From assembly GCA_037074705.1 (NCBI GenBank), contig CM073594.1, forward strand, positions 80,601,009 through 80,665,008: DNA of 64,000 bases, in the 5' to 3' direction. Position numbers and translations under genes: made by a program. Positions 50,115-62,197 of this stretch are shown here, piece after piece (the first letter of the stretch is position 1; every line of letters begins with the position of its first letter). Below the pieces are notes generated by a model. It was not told the origin of the DNA. It saw only the letters and a program-made list of their open reading frames with translations, and did not search any database. Source of the stretch: Zhengitettix transpicula. Taxonomy: Eukaryota > Arthropoda > Insecta > Orthoptera > Tetrigidae.

Positions 50115-51152
50115 TGTAATACTAATTAGAGGCCATTAGTGATTTTGATAATTGGAAATTTATGGTGGATTGTTATCGGAACGAATATCAAATGCGACAA
50201 TACATAGGCGAGCTTTGTTGGCCGCTATCGTTTCTGAAACGGCAGTCGGACGGCGAACACAGTTGCGGGCACAGATACATCCAAAAAGGTCGCAGTTTGA
50301 AATTGAACAAAAAGTTTTCAGACAGTAACTCATCGAATAAATACTAGGAAGTAACTTAATAAGTCACGCCACAATAAAAATCAATAAGAAAAAAGATCGT
50401 CACTAATTTCACCGAGAGAAAATTTGTAATAATCTGACTGACCATTAATTCGGAAGGAATAACAGTTTCCGGTCTCCAGTTAACAGATCCCAAAGGTACG
50501 ACAGTGTTTCTTTAATCAATTTAAATTCAGTGAATTCATGTTGTATTTAATGTTAACTGTGAGGTGCATCTGAGCCCAAATTTAAGATTGGTACCAGCAT
50601 ATATTGTAAGTACAAAGAAATTTAATAAAGTTTGTAAACGCTAACTAAAGATAGAATGAATCGTCATATTTCGGTTTTATGTTTCTTTTATTGATTTAAT
50701 TTAAGGGTGTAAAGGAATTTGATTGTTTAATGTAAATGTAACGGTTGGTTCTTTATTTATAAGGCCCAAATAAACGACCCTGAGAAGAGAGTTGTTAAAA
50801 TCTGTAAAATTGCAAAACTTGTCACGTCGAGAAAAGTTGTAATTTTACCTGGAATAAAATTAATTGTCTTGTAAAGTTTAAAAGAAATTGGTAATTATTT
50901 GAAATCCTTCTCGTTTAAATAAAATAAAATAAAACTAATTCATTAACCAACCATTTAATTCTCTAAATATTGTTTATTAGTTATATTTTGTTTTTCACCA
51001 ACGTGGCCAACTATTTAATTCAATTCATTTAATTAATTTTTGTTTATTATATTTGTTTAATTAATTAATTTCAATTTTTGTTCATTACAATTTGGGCGTC
51101 ACCTACGTTAGGCAATATATCGAATAATTAATTTCCCATTGTGTTTATTACA
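50115..51152 (+). mobile_element. Solo LTR-like unit L with ATAT target duplication
   Basis: Starts TGTAATACTAATTAGAGG after ATAT (50111-50114) and ends ...GTTTATTACA before ATAT (51153-51156). It carries 'aaggcccaaataaacgaccc' (about 50760). The 3' end has two clear modules and perhaps a third: caccaacgtggcc (about 50997) and tttgggcgtcacctacgtta (about 51091). Confidence 0.75.
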
Positions 51153-51248
51153 ATATATTTATATTTAAACTATCACGCAACAAAAATTTTATTGATTTAT
51201 TTAATCGCATAAACACTCCTGGTTATTAGCGACTCAGTATCGGAATTT

Positions 51249-51385
51249 TTTTTTTCTAGTCGGGGGACCGATTTACCGAGAGTTTCTCTCACGCACACAA
51301 ACATCCATGCCCTCGCCGGGATTTGAAACTGGGGCCTCTGTGATGTGACGCAGTCACGCTGACCCCTACACCACAGGAGGTCGGC
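51249..51385 (-). mobile_element. tRNA-derived SINE
   Basis: On minus it opens gccgacctcctgtggtgtag, with an A-box-like TGGTGTAGGGGTCAGCG and a B-box-like AGTTTCAAATCCCGGC (about 51313-51328). A short tail region follows and the unit ends in A10. The head has the spacing of a Pol III tRNA promoter, but the cloverleaf is degenerate, so it is a SINE rather than a tRNA gene. Confidence 0.65.
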
Positions 51386-51520
51386 AACAATACTTGTGAG
51401 ACATCTTCAATTACATTTCCCTCATCCTTTGTATATATTCGTATGCTCAAGAAAAGTAACATTAGAAATATTTGACACTTACCGAATAACTATACTTCGC
51501 TGCGGTTTCTATCTTATAAA

Positions 51521-52870
51521 CTAGCTGAGTGCACGGGGTTTCCCGGGTATTTATTTAAATTATCCCGAAGAAGGAATTAATTGTACACTAACTTCTTGGT
51601 AAACATTTAATTTAACCAGCATCAACAGCGTCAGTGTTCGGAACATTTCCCCTCCCCGACATAACCCTTCGGCATCTAACTTAAAATAAACCATGATGAT
51701 GAGTGACAGTATTTTAACAACTCTAGAATTCTCCTACTAGATCAACAACAGTGTCTAAAAATCACGCAGGATTAAAAGTTAAAAGCACTCCAGGTGCCTT
51801 CAAACAGTAAAAACATAAAATCTTTAACTACATGGATACATAATATAACTGGTACCATAATAAAATAAAAAATATACCCAGAACCTTAAGTTGTTCAAAA
51901 CTACACCGGGTAACGTTTTTTCTACCACGTTACCTCCACGACGAGGAACATTCAATTTCGTTTACCACCCTGGTTAATGCGAGAAGTAAACTCAGCGACT
52001 CCTATAACACCGGAATCGACACCAATTTCGTTACTTTTCGCATTTTTTTATGTAATCTCTTCCATATCCACCCGAACAGTAAGGGTTCTTCCCTCCCTGG
52101 CCGTTTGGAATTGAAATTAAATATTCTAGAATAACATTATCAAATTCAGTGACGCCGACAACGGTTTATTTGACGCTAATAATGGCCGTTTAGGAATGTT
52201 TATAAATGCCACCACATCCATTCCCACCCGAAGAGGTGGTAGGTGTGTCGTAATCCGTCGGTATTTGTTTTACCCCCATCCACTTCTGCTCCTAAAGCCT
52301 GAACTGTAACTTTACAAATAGGATAAATGTAAAAATTAAACTCAGTGACTTCCATAACCCCAGATTTAACACCAGTCACAGTTGTTTCCTCATTACTTTA
52401 CTGTAATGGCCTTTCACCAACTTCCTCCCCTACTCCTGGTGGGGCTGAACCACAGATTAACTGGCATAGTGAATGAGAGAAATAAAATCACCGACTTCTA
52501 TAACCCTGGATTTGACACCAATCTAGGTTGTTTTGTGTTATTTTTATGTAACGTTCCTCCCCTTTCTTTCTTAATAGTGCTGCCTTTCCAAGCAGCAAGT
52601 AGTTGAAATTATATACCAACAACATCTGGAGAGAAAATATAATCTTATCGACCCCGAAAACTAATTATTCAACGCAAATATTGACCGTTTAGGCATGTTT
52701 TAAATTTTCATCCTGGTTCACCGCTTAGTATTTTCGTAACGTTTCGAAAGATCGACAGAAGCCTTACAGGGTTCTGCATATAACACAACTCACCAAAGTT
52801 TCTTTGCAATGGGTTCAATAAATTAGGAACACCTAGGGGACACACAGGCAAACAAACATTTATATTAGTA
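51521..52870 (-). mobile_element. Helitron-like or related repeat, long copy
   Basis: On minus its 3' end is ...CGTGCACTCAGCTAG (51521) followed by T, like the elements at 34100 and 38618. The other end (about 52870) is poorly defined. The interior has repeated blocks around 'accccgg' and 'gtgactgg'-like phrases, some shared with 24815-25300. No transposition gene is seen. Confidence 0.4.
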
Positions 52871-53129
52871 TTAAATGAATGGCATTAACTAGTTTTCTAT
52901 AAAGGACTTAATATCTGTATTGGACTGCAAAATTTAAAAATGAAATGGTGGAATATATTACGTCTGTATTATGACAGTTTAATTACATGTATTAAAAATC
53001 AAAAAGAATCAACGAATTTATGACAATTTTGTGGTAACTACCGCAAGAGAGATTAATTTTTTTGAATGAATTAAGTAAACAATTATTACATTGGTTTGTT
53101 TTTAGAACCTTTATTATAATTGAAACATA

Positions 53130-53315
53130 AACTTTCAACAGAAAAAGACCAAAGGTAACTCATAGTAAAATATGCTCAGCATCTAACAGAAAATTGTCAA
53201 AATGTTCTTTAAGGTCTTTTTAAAAGAACGTTTTGTTTGTCCTATATAATACTGTCAACAATCAATATATTCAATTTTATGAACTACATTACCTGTTTCA
53301 CATTAATCCAGCGTG
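53130..53315 (-). pseudogene. Penelope-like GIY-YIG endonuclease fragment
   Basis: Minus translation gives GNVVHKIEYIDC, then a stop, then QYYIGQTKRSFKKTLKEHFDN. This is the GIY-YIG core of Penelope-like elements, with YIGQTKR intact. It is from a lineage different from that at 28.0 kb, since the flanking residues differ. No RT is recognisable next to it. Confidence 0.7.
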
Positions 53316-53626
53316 TTTATGATAGATAAAATTTACACATTGACGTGGCTATGTTGTGACTTCATTTATGTGGCCCCTTATACTACATATTTCGGCGTAA
53401 AACATGTTTTTCTGCGCTCCGTATTCTTGAGTGCATAAAGATGTTTTAAACCAACTCTTTACCGATCTTTTTGTTTACATCTACCCCAATTTCCCTCCTT
53501 GGGTATTAAAAAACTACTCTTCGTAATGCCATAAATTGTAATAGAAACGTGTGTGTAACGTTTCATGGTTCAGCAGTTTCGATCCTGCGTTGATATGTGA
53601 GTCGTTCATTTTCTTAATATATATAT

Positions 53627-54641
53627 TGTAATGCCAATTAAACAGGCCATTAATTGTTTTAAATATAATTAAATTGTTAGCGGTACTAATGCATAAAGGC
53701 GACAATGAAGGTGGGTTTTTCCTTTGTTCAACAATGGAGACCACGCACGGAGTATGAGTATGCACTTGGATAAAGTCCAGTATGCTGCGAGAAACGGAAC
53801 AGTTCAGTTCACGTGGGGAACTGAAAAACGTAAAAGTATGATGGTCTGAAAGTCTGGAATCGGCGATTGAAAAGTGTAGGAGTTAAAAATCTGCGTACCA
53901 GAGAGGAAACTGTTAATAGTCGACGGAGCGATTTACATACCACGGTGAAGCAAATGGTTTCTTCACGCTGATTGAACAATTATCGCATAGAGGAGACCGG
54001 AATCTACTAGCGGACCAAAGGGGGCGGCTCATCCGAGGTTCCAGATAGCAGAGGACGAGTATTTTAATCGTGTGTATTAAAATCTTCAATGAAGTGTAGT
54101 CTGTGTAAAAATGCTTTTTTTAGTGTGGTAGTTTTCAAGCTACAAGAGCGATCTGGTACCAGATAGACGTTCCGTGAGTAACCAAAATTTTGATATAAAT
54201 TTTAAACGATAATTAAAAAGGTATTGTCAGATTTCGTTCAGTTTTTTTCACTTATTTTCATATTGTCTTAAGTTAACTTTTATATTTGAATTGTTATACA
54301 GTTTATACTTTGCTTTTGTTCTAATTATCAAAACCAGTAGTGACCCTGAGATATAGGGGTCCGACTTATTTGATTGTAATGATATAAGAATTGTATGTTC
54401 ATAAATGCCACGAATTAATAAATTTCTTTTAAACCTAAGTAAATGTTATTAATTCTTCCTATGATTTAAGACCACCTTTTTAATCAATATAGATTCGACG
54501 TCTTCAACGTGTGACTAATTATTCAAATTTTAATATTTTTTTGTAAATTGATTCATTTAATGAACACTATTAATGTATTTATTACATAAATGGCTTAACC
54601 AAAGTGGGGCAAATTAATCGCCTAACATGTTGTTTATTACA
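53627..54641 (+). mobile_element. Solo LTR-like unit M with ATAT target duplication
   Basis: Starts TGTAATGCCAATTAAACAGG after ATAT and ends ...TGTTTATTACA before ATATATAT. The body has 'atcaaaaccagtagtgaccc' (about 54328). The 3' end has at least two modules (gacgtcttcaacgtgtgac, about 54494; accaaagtggggcaaatt, about 54598). Its 5' half is closest to units B and G. Confidence 0.75.
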
Positions 54642-55457
54642 ATATATATAATATAACTGTTAAAATGAACATGTTGGTTTATTTATTAAGAATTTTTTTA
54701 TCAGGAACATATAAACATACGCATTTACATATTTATATATATTTTCTTTTGAAATATTTAATGAAATTTAAATTTATGTTATTTTACAATTTAAAAATGA
54801 AAGTTTGTATTTATCGATTAATAGAAAATCTTAATATGTAGTGACAGGTGAAAAAATTATTAAATTGAAATTTAATTAATAAAAAAACATGAAGAATTTA
54901 GTTAAACAAAATTAATTTTATATAATTTACATAATTTTTCCAAGGCTATTTAATTTATATCAGACTCTTAGGGCCAATCATCGAGAACATTTACAAAATT
55001 AGCATGAAATATAAAAATTTACATGAAAAGCTATTCAGATCAAATTACAAATGTTGTAGATAAATATAAATGATATCTGAAATTTGACGGTTCGAATAAT
55101 AATTCAACGTTTATAACAAATTTACCAGATTTAAAACGATGCACTTTCACAGAATTTATTAAACCACAAATTTTAAGAAATGAACTCTTAATTTTGAAAA
55201 CTGTAGGTCATTTAAATACAAACACACTTTCACAGCTCACAATTCTATTCCTTTACAGCGCCAGACCACAAAGTTGCGCTCTTCCGATGTTTCACCCCGC
55301 AAAATGTCTTTATAATGGGAACCGTTCATTATAATAGTGATCAGACTGTACATAGATCAGAGAATAGTTCGTCTCTAAGCAAATATACCCGGTTATAATC
55401 CGGAGAACACTTTGTCAACTACATAAACCGGGAAAGCCTTCGTTTGGTTATTACATA
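54642..55457. other. No recognisable feature
   Basis: AT-rich DNA, nothing recognised. Confidence 0.5.
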
Positions 55458-55595
55458 TGTGGCTACTGTCAGTCACAGAGCAACGCAATTGATGCAGCGA
55501 GATTACATCACAGATGAAGTCATCAGAGCGTTGCGTAGTAATAGATATAAATAACAAACTTCTGAACAGAGAGTCTTAATCTTTATGCTCGTCCG
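55458..55595 (+). mobile_element. Partial gypsy-type LTR, inverted to 56826-57064
   Basis: Near-identical to the reverse complement of 57064 down to about 56930. It begins TGTGGCTACTG and shares cagtcacagagcaacgcaat and gaacagagagtcttaat. It diverges after ctcgtccga, so only about 138 bp of LTR are present. Confidence 0.75.
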
Positions 55596-56024
55596 AAAAC
55601 GTTCACGATTCGTTGTTTGAGGGCATTATACAGTAATGATTTTTTTTATTGGGCTGGGTATATTTTTATATAAAAGCAAACAATTATTGACTATTTTAAA
55701 TTGTTTTATTAGTATAGCACGAAAAAAAACTCTGATCTTAGGCACCTGTGGATTACGTAGCAGAAATTAGATGCCCTCACCAAATACGTACTGCCTATTC
55801 CAGTGTTCTGTTGTCCGCTGTAGTTGGAGATCCCGTATTTTCCTTTCCTGAATCCTGCAGCTGGATGGAGCGTCTCGGTCCTTGTTCTCCAATATTCAGC
55901 GGATGACCTCGTACAACCAGATGATGAATGCTTTTCCCCTACTCGGATTAGAATGCACTTCGGGATCCAATCACCCAAACGTTCTTTCTGCCAACTCTTT
56001 CCACGTCCTTCCAACACTCTCCTT
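55596..56024. other. No recognisable feature
   Basis: No coding domain recognised. Open frames run on into the minisatellite. Confidence 0.4.
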
Positions 56025-56212
56025 GACGTCTTTATTGCAACTGTCCTCCTCAACGTCTTTATTGAAAACTGTCCTCCTAAACGTCTTTACTGCAACTCTC
56101 CTCCTAAACGTCCTTACTGCAACTCTCCTCCTAAACGTCCTTAATGAAAATCTCCTCCTAAACGTCCTTAATGAAAATCTCCTCCTAAACGTCCTTACTG
56201 CAACTGTTCTAA
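56025..56212 (+). repeat. 27-bp minisatellite, about seven units
   Basis: Tandem units of about 27 bp built on ctcctcctaaacgtcctta, in two variants (ctgcaact and atgaaaat). Because 27 is divisible by three, a plus frame reads through as a nine-residue repeat of the LLLNVLTAT type. No evidence that it is translated. Confidence 0.8.
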
Positions 56213-56344
56213 AATCTATCCTCCTATACCGGAACTGGACGTTTTCCCGTCCTTATCGTCACGGGCTTATATTGTTCTTAGCCGCATGGGATTTTCCCAT
56301 AGGCCGATGTACACTATGCTGGTATTAAATCAGTCACGTGCGGC

Positions 56345-56736
56345 TACCTGAGACGGCGTCTCGAATTGAGAAACAAAAGAATTCTCCAAACTACAGCAAA
56401 CAACATTTCCGATGTTAAAGCAAAATTGAAATAAAATACGCGCGTTACAATACTTGTTCGAACCAGGAGGATTCGTGGTGATGTCGCCCCCACTGCGTCT
56501 GTCGGCTCGCCCAGGCTGACCAAAACATGTTGAAATTTCTTGACGTCACAAGTAATGTTCCGGAGGGCGAAGGCAGCTTCTACCACGATGAACCATTTGG
56601 TGGGGTTAGATTTCCGAAAAGTGGGAAATTTCATGAGCTCTACAGCGCCTACATTCCAACTCCCGCTCTCGTTAATCTGCTCCATTTGCGGTGGCACATT
56701 AGGTGGTGCTCCCTGCAAATCTTCATTATCTGCCAT
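56345..56736 (-). pseudogene. Ty3/gypsy (CsRn1-like) gag fragment
   Basis: The minus frame starting at 56736 gives MADNEDLQGAPPNVPPQMEQ. VELMKFPTFRKSNPTKWFIV and CDVKKFQHVLVSLGEPTDAV follow, the pattern of gag N-termini in gypsy elements (PPF.....P..WF...E..F, then KF..V...L). Recognisable gag stops near 56510; the rest of the 137-codon frame is unrelated. It lies just downstream of an LTR and PBS on the same strand. No pol gene is in the window. Confidence 0.65.
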
Positions 56737-56802
56737 TGTGTATTTCACTTCGTACAATATGCGTACTTTCTGCTTTATGTAATTAAATCACAATTCCATT
56801 AT

Positions 56803-56824
56803 GGCATCACGTCGGCGGTCACCA
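56803..56824 (-). promoter_or_regulatory. tRNA-Trp-type primer-binding site
   Basis: The minus strand reads TGGTGACCGCCGACGTGAT one base after the LTR's terminal CA. This is the tRNA-Trp PBS (TGGTGACCCCGACGTGAT) with one inserted base. CsRn1-type gypsy elements use this primer. Confidence 0.7.
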
Positions 56825-56825
56825 A

Positions 56826-57064
56826 TGTGGAGGTTAACAACATAAAATGAATAATAAGTCGAACTACAACTATTAAATATTTATTAAAATAACTTTATAG
56901 CACACAAGTATAAGTTTTAATTCGGTCGGACGAGCATAAATATTAAGACTCTCTGTTCAGAAGTTTGGTATTTGTATCTGTCACTACGCAACGCTATGAT
57001 GACGTCTTCTGCGATGTAATCTCGCTGAATTAATTGCGTTGCTCTGTGACTGGCAGTAGCCACA
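56826..57064 (-). mobile_element. 5' LTR of the gypsy remnant, 239 bp
   Basis: On minus it begins TGTGGCTACTGCC (57064) and ends ...TTAACCTCCACA (56826), followed by PBS and gag. The same sequence recurs inverted at 55458-55595. Confidence 0.75.
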
Positions 57065-58470
57065 TATAGTTGAGTTTAAGGGAATTAAAAGTACAATTAT
57101 TATCCTGAAATACGCACTACAGGAGGTTATAAACTTATAATTATGACAAATCTCTAAACAGTAGTAATAGGTGTTATTTACAGTGAAGACTTTCAGCATA
57201 TGTGCGACATTTTGCGAGCAACCTGACCAACTCAATCATTCAATCGTATTTTGCTTCCAAATTTGATAAACGACTTTAAAGAATATATGTCTGCTACTCA
57301 GTTGTTTCCTGTCACAGAATATTCCCATTAAGTCCTCAAAAATAAAGTTGTGGTAAACAATACAAAATATACTGTTTTATTATTGAAATTTAATCTAGAC
57401 TTTTTTAAAAATATTATATAATTTATAAGTTACTTAACAATACCTCACGTCGCAATTGTTTTTAAAAGAGAACGTGCAGTGTTATGGTTTAAGTGTTTAA
57501 TTCTTTAAATTTTAAAATTCTATTTAAACTTAATTTATTGATAATTAATTGAACATGAATAATTAATTCTATCTTTTTGTATTTATGAAATGTAGCTGCA
57601 ACCTATTTGAAAGTCTATTACCGTTTTGCTCTGTTCAGTTGTCCGGTAATTACTTGTGACTTTTGTAGCCTTGCGTAATGGAGCTCGAAAACGGTTTCGG
57701 GCTGTTTGTGCGGGAGATTTTCAGCGGTCTGGCCTCGAATCCCATGGGATTAGACTCTGCCCACTAAACATGCTTTGTAACTAAGGGTCGGACTCAACCA
57801 CATCACACAATAAGATTTTTGAAATACTTTGTGAAACTTTCATCCTTACAGATTAAAACATTAAAAATTAAGCAACCTTAATAGCAATTTGTCATTAATT
57901 GGTACATTACCCCGAATAATGTGAAGACTGAAATTAATTGATTTTTTAAATTGATAGTCTCAATAACATTACACATAAAAAACATTTTATGATAAAATCT
58001 TGTTTAAGATACTCTGGTAATTCTGTTAAATTGTATGGGTAAGAATAATATCAAAAAGGAGCAACGATATACATATCCATATCAACAAAGAGGACAATGA
58101 ATAAAAACTACAGAGAAAAAACAACATGAAACAGAATAACATGTGAAAAAACAAATTAGTCTGAAGCTTAAGGAAAAAGTGATCAATATGGTGAGAGAAA
58201 AGTAAGCAAAAAGAAAGACTAAAGGATTGTAGAAAGTCAGTGGCAGCAGATGCATATGTACTACAGCACATAAATAAAGTTAGGAATAATTAATTTTTCT
58301 TAATTTTAAGAACCTTTGTAATAATTGTGTTTTAACAGTATTAGCACTTAGATTTCAATGAATTTATACTGTGAGCCTTGCTAATAGTAGAGCAGACTGG
58401 TGGGTTTCTATGTGCTACCTTTGCGTTGACATTCTCCATGTAATGAATATAAACATATGTATGTATGTAT
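57065..58470. other. No recognisable feature
   Basis: AT-rich DNA. A patch with cctcgaatcccatggga at about 57732 resembles a B box but has no convincing A box. A GTAT microsatellite is at 58457-58470. Confidence 0.45.
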
Positions 58471-59466
58471 TGTAATATTTACAAATTAAAGAAATTTAAA
58501 ATATAACAATGCCTCACGTTAAGGCGCCAATTTTGTAATGATTCTAAATGAAATAATGATAAAATACTAATGGAAGATAATTAAATGAAACAGCCTCACA
58601 TTGAGGTGCCAATTTGTAATAAATTTTAATTAATGAAAGTTAAAATGACACATTAATGTATGGATTTGACGTAATTTAAATATTAAATGAAGGATGCTTT
58701 AATAATTATAAAATTTTAAAATAGAAAAACAAATTTAATTTATGAATGCACAAATAATTAAATTTTACAGCAATTATCAAAAATTAACTTTCAATTTCAT
58801 ATTATTAATTAATATATTACAATCCAAATTTACTCTTTCTAAGCATCTTTACTGGGCCTTTAAATAAAGAAAATATTTGTTAACAATCAAATTTTCTATG
58901 AAGCTATTACTTCATCAATGCATTATTTACAAATCAAACATAAAATGTTAACTTACAATTATAAACGATATTCGAAAACCGAAATCTGATGATAAGTACC
59001 TTTACTTAAAGGTTTACAAATATGAATTTAGTGAAATTGTAACTTACAGTTTCTGGTATTTAGGGAAATTTGGCTCGTTCAATCACTTACACACTCATTG
59101 AACTTTATAACAGATCGTTTTTAACACTGACTCTCATTATCACTGTTGATTTGACAAAAGTTGGTTATATCTCGACGACTTTACTCTGCTGTATTTCTAC
59201 GAAGACTCTTTTCCTCTGCAATCTTTACATGGCAACTTTACACAGCAACATTTCGACGAAGACTCTTTGCTATAATTCAACAGCAACTTTATTCTGCTAT
59301 GTTTCGACGACGACTGGCCACACCACGCTCTAGCAAAAACCAACAGCCTACAATACCCAAACATGTGGAATTATTTCCCATTCTTATGAGCAACTTGTGT
59401 GTTTTCTGCCGCTAACAATTCGAGGCCAAATTTTTAATTATTAATTAATGATTTCCTTTTAATTAT
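58471..59466 (-). mobile_element. Solo LTR-like unit N (two PBS modules)
   Basis: On minus its 5' start is decayed, next to (AT)n at 59467. Its 3' end is ...AAATATTACA at 58471. Two consecutive modules, AATTGGCACCTCAATGTGAG and ATTGGCGCCTTAACGTGAGG, are each followed by an LTR-type terminus. The family block 'catctttactgggccttta' is at 58844. Confidence 0.7.
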
Positions 59467-59482
59467 ATATATATATATATAT
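59467..59482. repeat. (AT)n tract between LTR units N and O
   Basis: Short AT run between two divergent LTR units, as at 3642-3675. Confidence 0.85.
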
Positions 59483-60661
59483 TCTAATATACCAATTAAT
59501 GATATCAAAGCCAACAAGTTATGATATAATTTAGCGGAAGGTGGTAAATTAAAAGACGGTGAGTTAAGTGTGTGTACGCCCGGTTCTGTGGGGCGGTTTG
59601 CAGAAAGTGTACCCGAACTCTGAGTGCGTCCGAACTCTGTGGAGTCATCCGAAAGTATTCCCGAACTCTGTGAAGTGGTGTGCAAAAGACCATCCTGAGT
59701 CGTAGTTGGACTGCACACGAGTTGTACACAACGACGAGGTAATGAAGGAGAATTGAGAGACAGATGGTAAATTAGACGAGAGTGTGGGGAGAAGTGCACA
59801 CGGCTTCGTGGTGAAGTGCGCAAAAGAAAGGGATATAAGTGGCCGTAAGAAGAAAGAGATTCAGTCTGTTAGCAGCGATCGTCGGTGATGGTCCTCGAGG
59901 CCATCGGGCCAAGATACGTGGCCGAAATAAAGGAGTCCGTTAGCACCAATCGTTGGTGTTGGTCGTCGGGACCGGATTGGGCCAAGTTAGGTGGCCAAAA
60001 TAAATAGAAGTTCGTCATGAAGATCATTCTATTAGCAGCGATCGTCGGTGGTGGTTCTCGTAGCCGTCGAACCAAGATAGGTGGCCGAAATAAATAGAAC
60101 TTCGTCGGTGGACATTCGACCAAGTCAGGCGTCCGAGATAAATCTAAGTCGTCGTCGAGAAGTCATCGTGAGAAGTTCGTCGTGTGGTGATAGTCTGCGG
60201 TTACGTGAACGATCTGCGTAGTCGCACTGACGAAAGTGTTCAGTGTAAAGTGTGTGCACAACTTGATGCTCTTTATGGTCTGTATAAAGTGAGTGAGTGA
60301 GTGGTAGTATGCGAGTGAGCCAAATATAATGGATTACCAGAGATTGTAAGTTAATATTTCATAGTATTCATATTTGTAAACTTTTAAGTAAAGGTATCAT
60401 CGTCAGATTTCAGAATTCAAATTTGGTTATTGTCTGTGTTTTCTTTATTGCATTGTAAAATTTGTTTAGGAAGTATTCGTTTTATTAAAGGCCCAGTAAA
60501 CGACTCTGAGAAAGATTAAATTTAATTTTAAAACATTAATACTAACTGCCGTAAAAATTCATTTGATAAATTGTTAAATTTAAAATATGCATTTAATAAG
60601 TAATAATTGTTTGTTTAAACTGCTTGTGTCGCGTATTATTTTAATATAAGACTGATTACCA
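59483..60661 (+). mobile_element. Solo LTR-like unit O (no PBS module)
   Basis: Starts TCTAATATACCAATTAATG (TG decayed to TC) after ATAT and ends ...GACTGATTACCA. It matches unit K throughout ('taaaggcccagtaaacgac', about 60485; 'cgcgtattattttaatataa', about 60631). It stops exactly where K's first PBS module begins, so it shows the unextended LTR. Confidence 0.7.
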
Positions 60662-61878
60662 TAATACATATGTATATAAACGCTTACCCCAAAGTTTCTG
60701 ACCACAAAGTGGTTGTAACGGGATCGTAAAGGAAATTTTCAATATGTGGGACATACATACATAAAATTTTTATTTACAAGGTGTATATAACAGAACATGC
60801 ATCCCGCATTCACAGTCTTCGAGGATATGAAATAAAAATACTGACGCAAAGCAGACATTTCTAATAATTACCATTCTACTGGGTCTGATTTATGAAAAAA
60901 ATGTGGTTTTTAAAAAAATTATGTAACGCATGTAATTTTTTAAGTTAATTTCTTCATTTAAGACGAAGTATCTGGAACGTTATACTCATTTTCAGAGACT
61001 ATATCGCTTTCTGCTGTGATTTCTTTATCGAGGGAAAAACAATCGGGCCACACCGTTCTTGTGAAAGAAGCTCATTGGTTCACTATTCTACAGTTTTATC
61101 TCGTTTGCATTCCATCAAAACAAATTTCGTAATGCACCAGCTCACTGACCAAGTTTCCAGCATACTTAAAGAAGCCACACTTCAACGGTTGAGAATGACA
61201 GCATTCCATTGAAATAATTATTAAATAATTATTTGGATTGTAATATATTAATATATATAATATACATAGTCTTTCAAGTTTTCAACAAACTTGGGTAGCC
61301 TAGGAGAGGTGCGGACTGTATTATTTGAAGATCAATCACAGGCGGATTGTCCTCCAGCTATGGCTGAGCCAATGACCATGTGGAAGAAAGTCTTGGAGGA
61401 AAGTATAGCAAGTATTTTTACAAGCTTGTGTTCGTAATTAGCAGCGAGCTGAACGAGCTGTGAGCTGTGTGCTATTGACGGGGGTTATCGGCTGTTACGG
61501 ATGACTGACTCGAGCCGACACCAGCAGATGGTGCTGCCACTCGCATCGCTTCTCCTCCCAGGCCCGCCCACGAATGTGTCGCCCTCTGTGACAGCTCCCA
61601 CTGTTACATATCTCACAGAATTTCCAAAACAAAGAACCGAATAACAATCCGAGCTGAAAATCAACTTCTCATAGACAGTCAACTCTTCTATAAACGTTCT
61701 CGTGTGTCACATGCTAAGTAAGATAACAGAATGTCTTGGACAGTAACGCAATCATATAGTCTGGCTGGATAAAATATTATTTTACAATACATGTCACAGG
61801 TCCCTCGTCTCGCAAAGGTTATAGAATTCCCCCTCACCTTGGTACTGCCCAGTTATTGTGTTGTGTAGTCAATAAATT
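60662..61878. other. No recognisable feature
   Basis: No gene recognised. A GC-richer stretch (61290-61600) has only short frames. Confidence 0.45.
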
Positions 61879-61950
61879 ATAATCATTGTCTCTACAGACC
61901 ACTGAGGGCCTACCAGGACAACCGCCGGACTGTCATCTTCCATGACACAT
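61879..61950 (+). repeat. 72-bp direct repeat, copy 1
   Basis: Nearly identical to 62126-62197 (one clear mismatch), including 'ccactgagggcctaccagga' and accgccggactgtcatcttc. The spacing is 247 bp. Origin unknown. Confidence 0.85.
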
Positions 61951-62125
61951 CTTTCCAATCACATGACAGGGCACCCTTTTTGGTCCCTTACAGGCTCCGA
62001 TTGATCAGTCACCCCTGCAGACGTGTGACGTAACAACTTTCCTCCAATAACGTCGTCACCGTGTACTTTATGTCTTTATTTGTCACGTTTGACGTTGTGT
62101 ACAACAACGGTCTTTGACCGCGCTC

Positions 62126-62197
62126 ATAATCATTGTCTCTACAGGCCACTGAGGGCCTACCAGGACAACCGCCGGACTGTCATCTTCCATGACACAT
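62126..62197 (+). repeat. 72-bp direct repeat, copy 2
   Basis: Second copy of the repeat at 61879-61950, in the same orientation. The sequences after the two copies differ. Confidence 0.85.

Noticed and set aside
51249..51385. A tRNA gene
   Set aside because: A and B boxes are present but the acceptor and anticodon stems do not pair properly, and an A-tail follows; a SINE explains it better.
57725..57750. Pol III B-box-like sequence
   Set aside because: No A box at the right distance and no repeat partner in the window.
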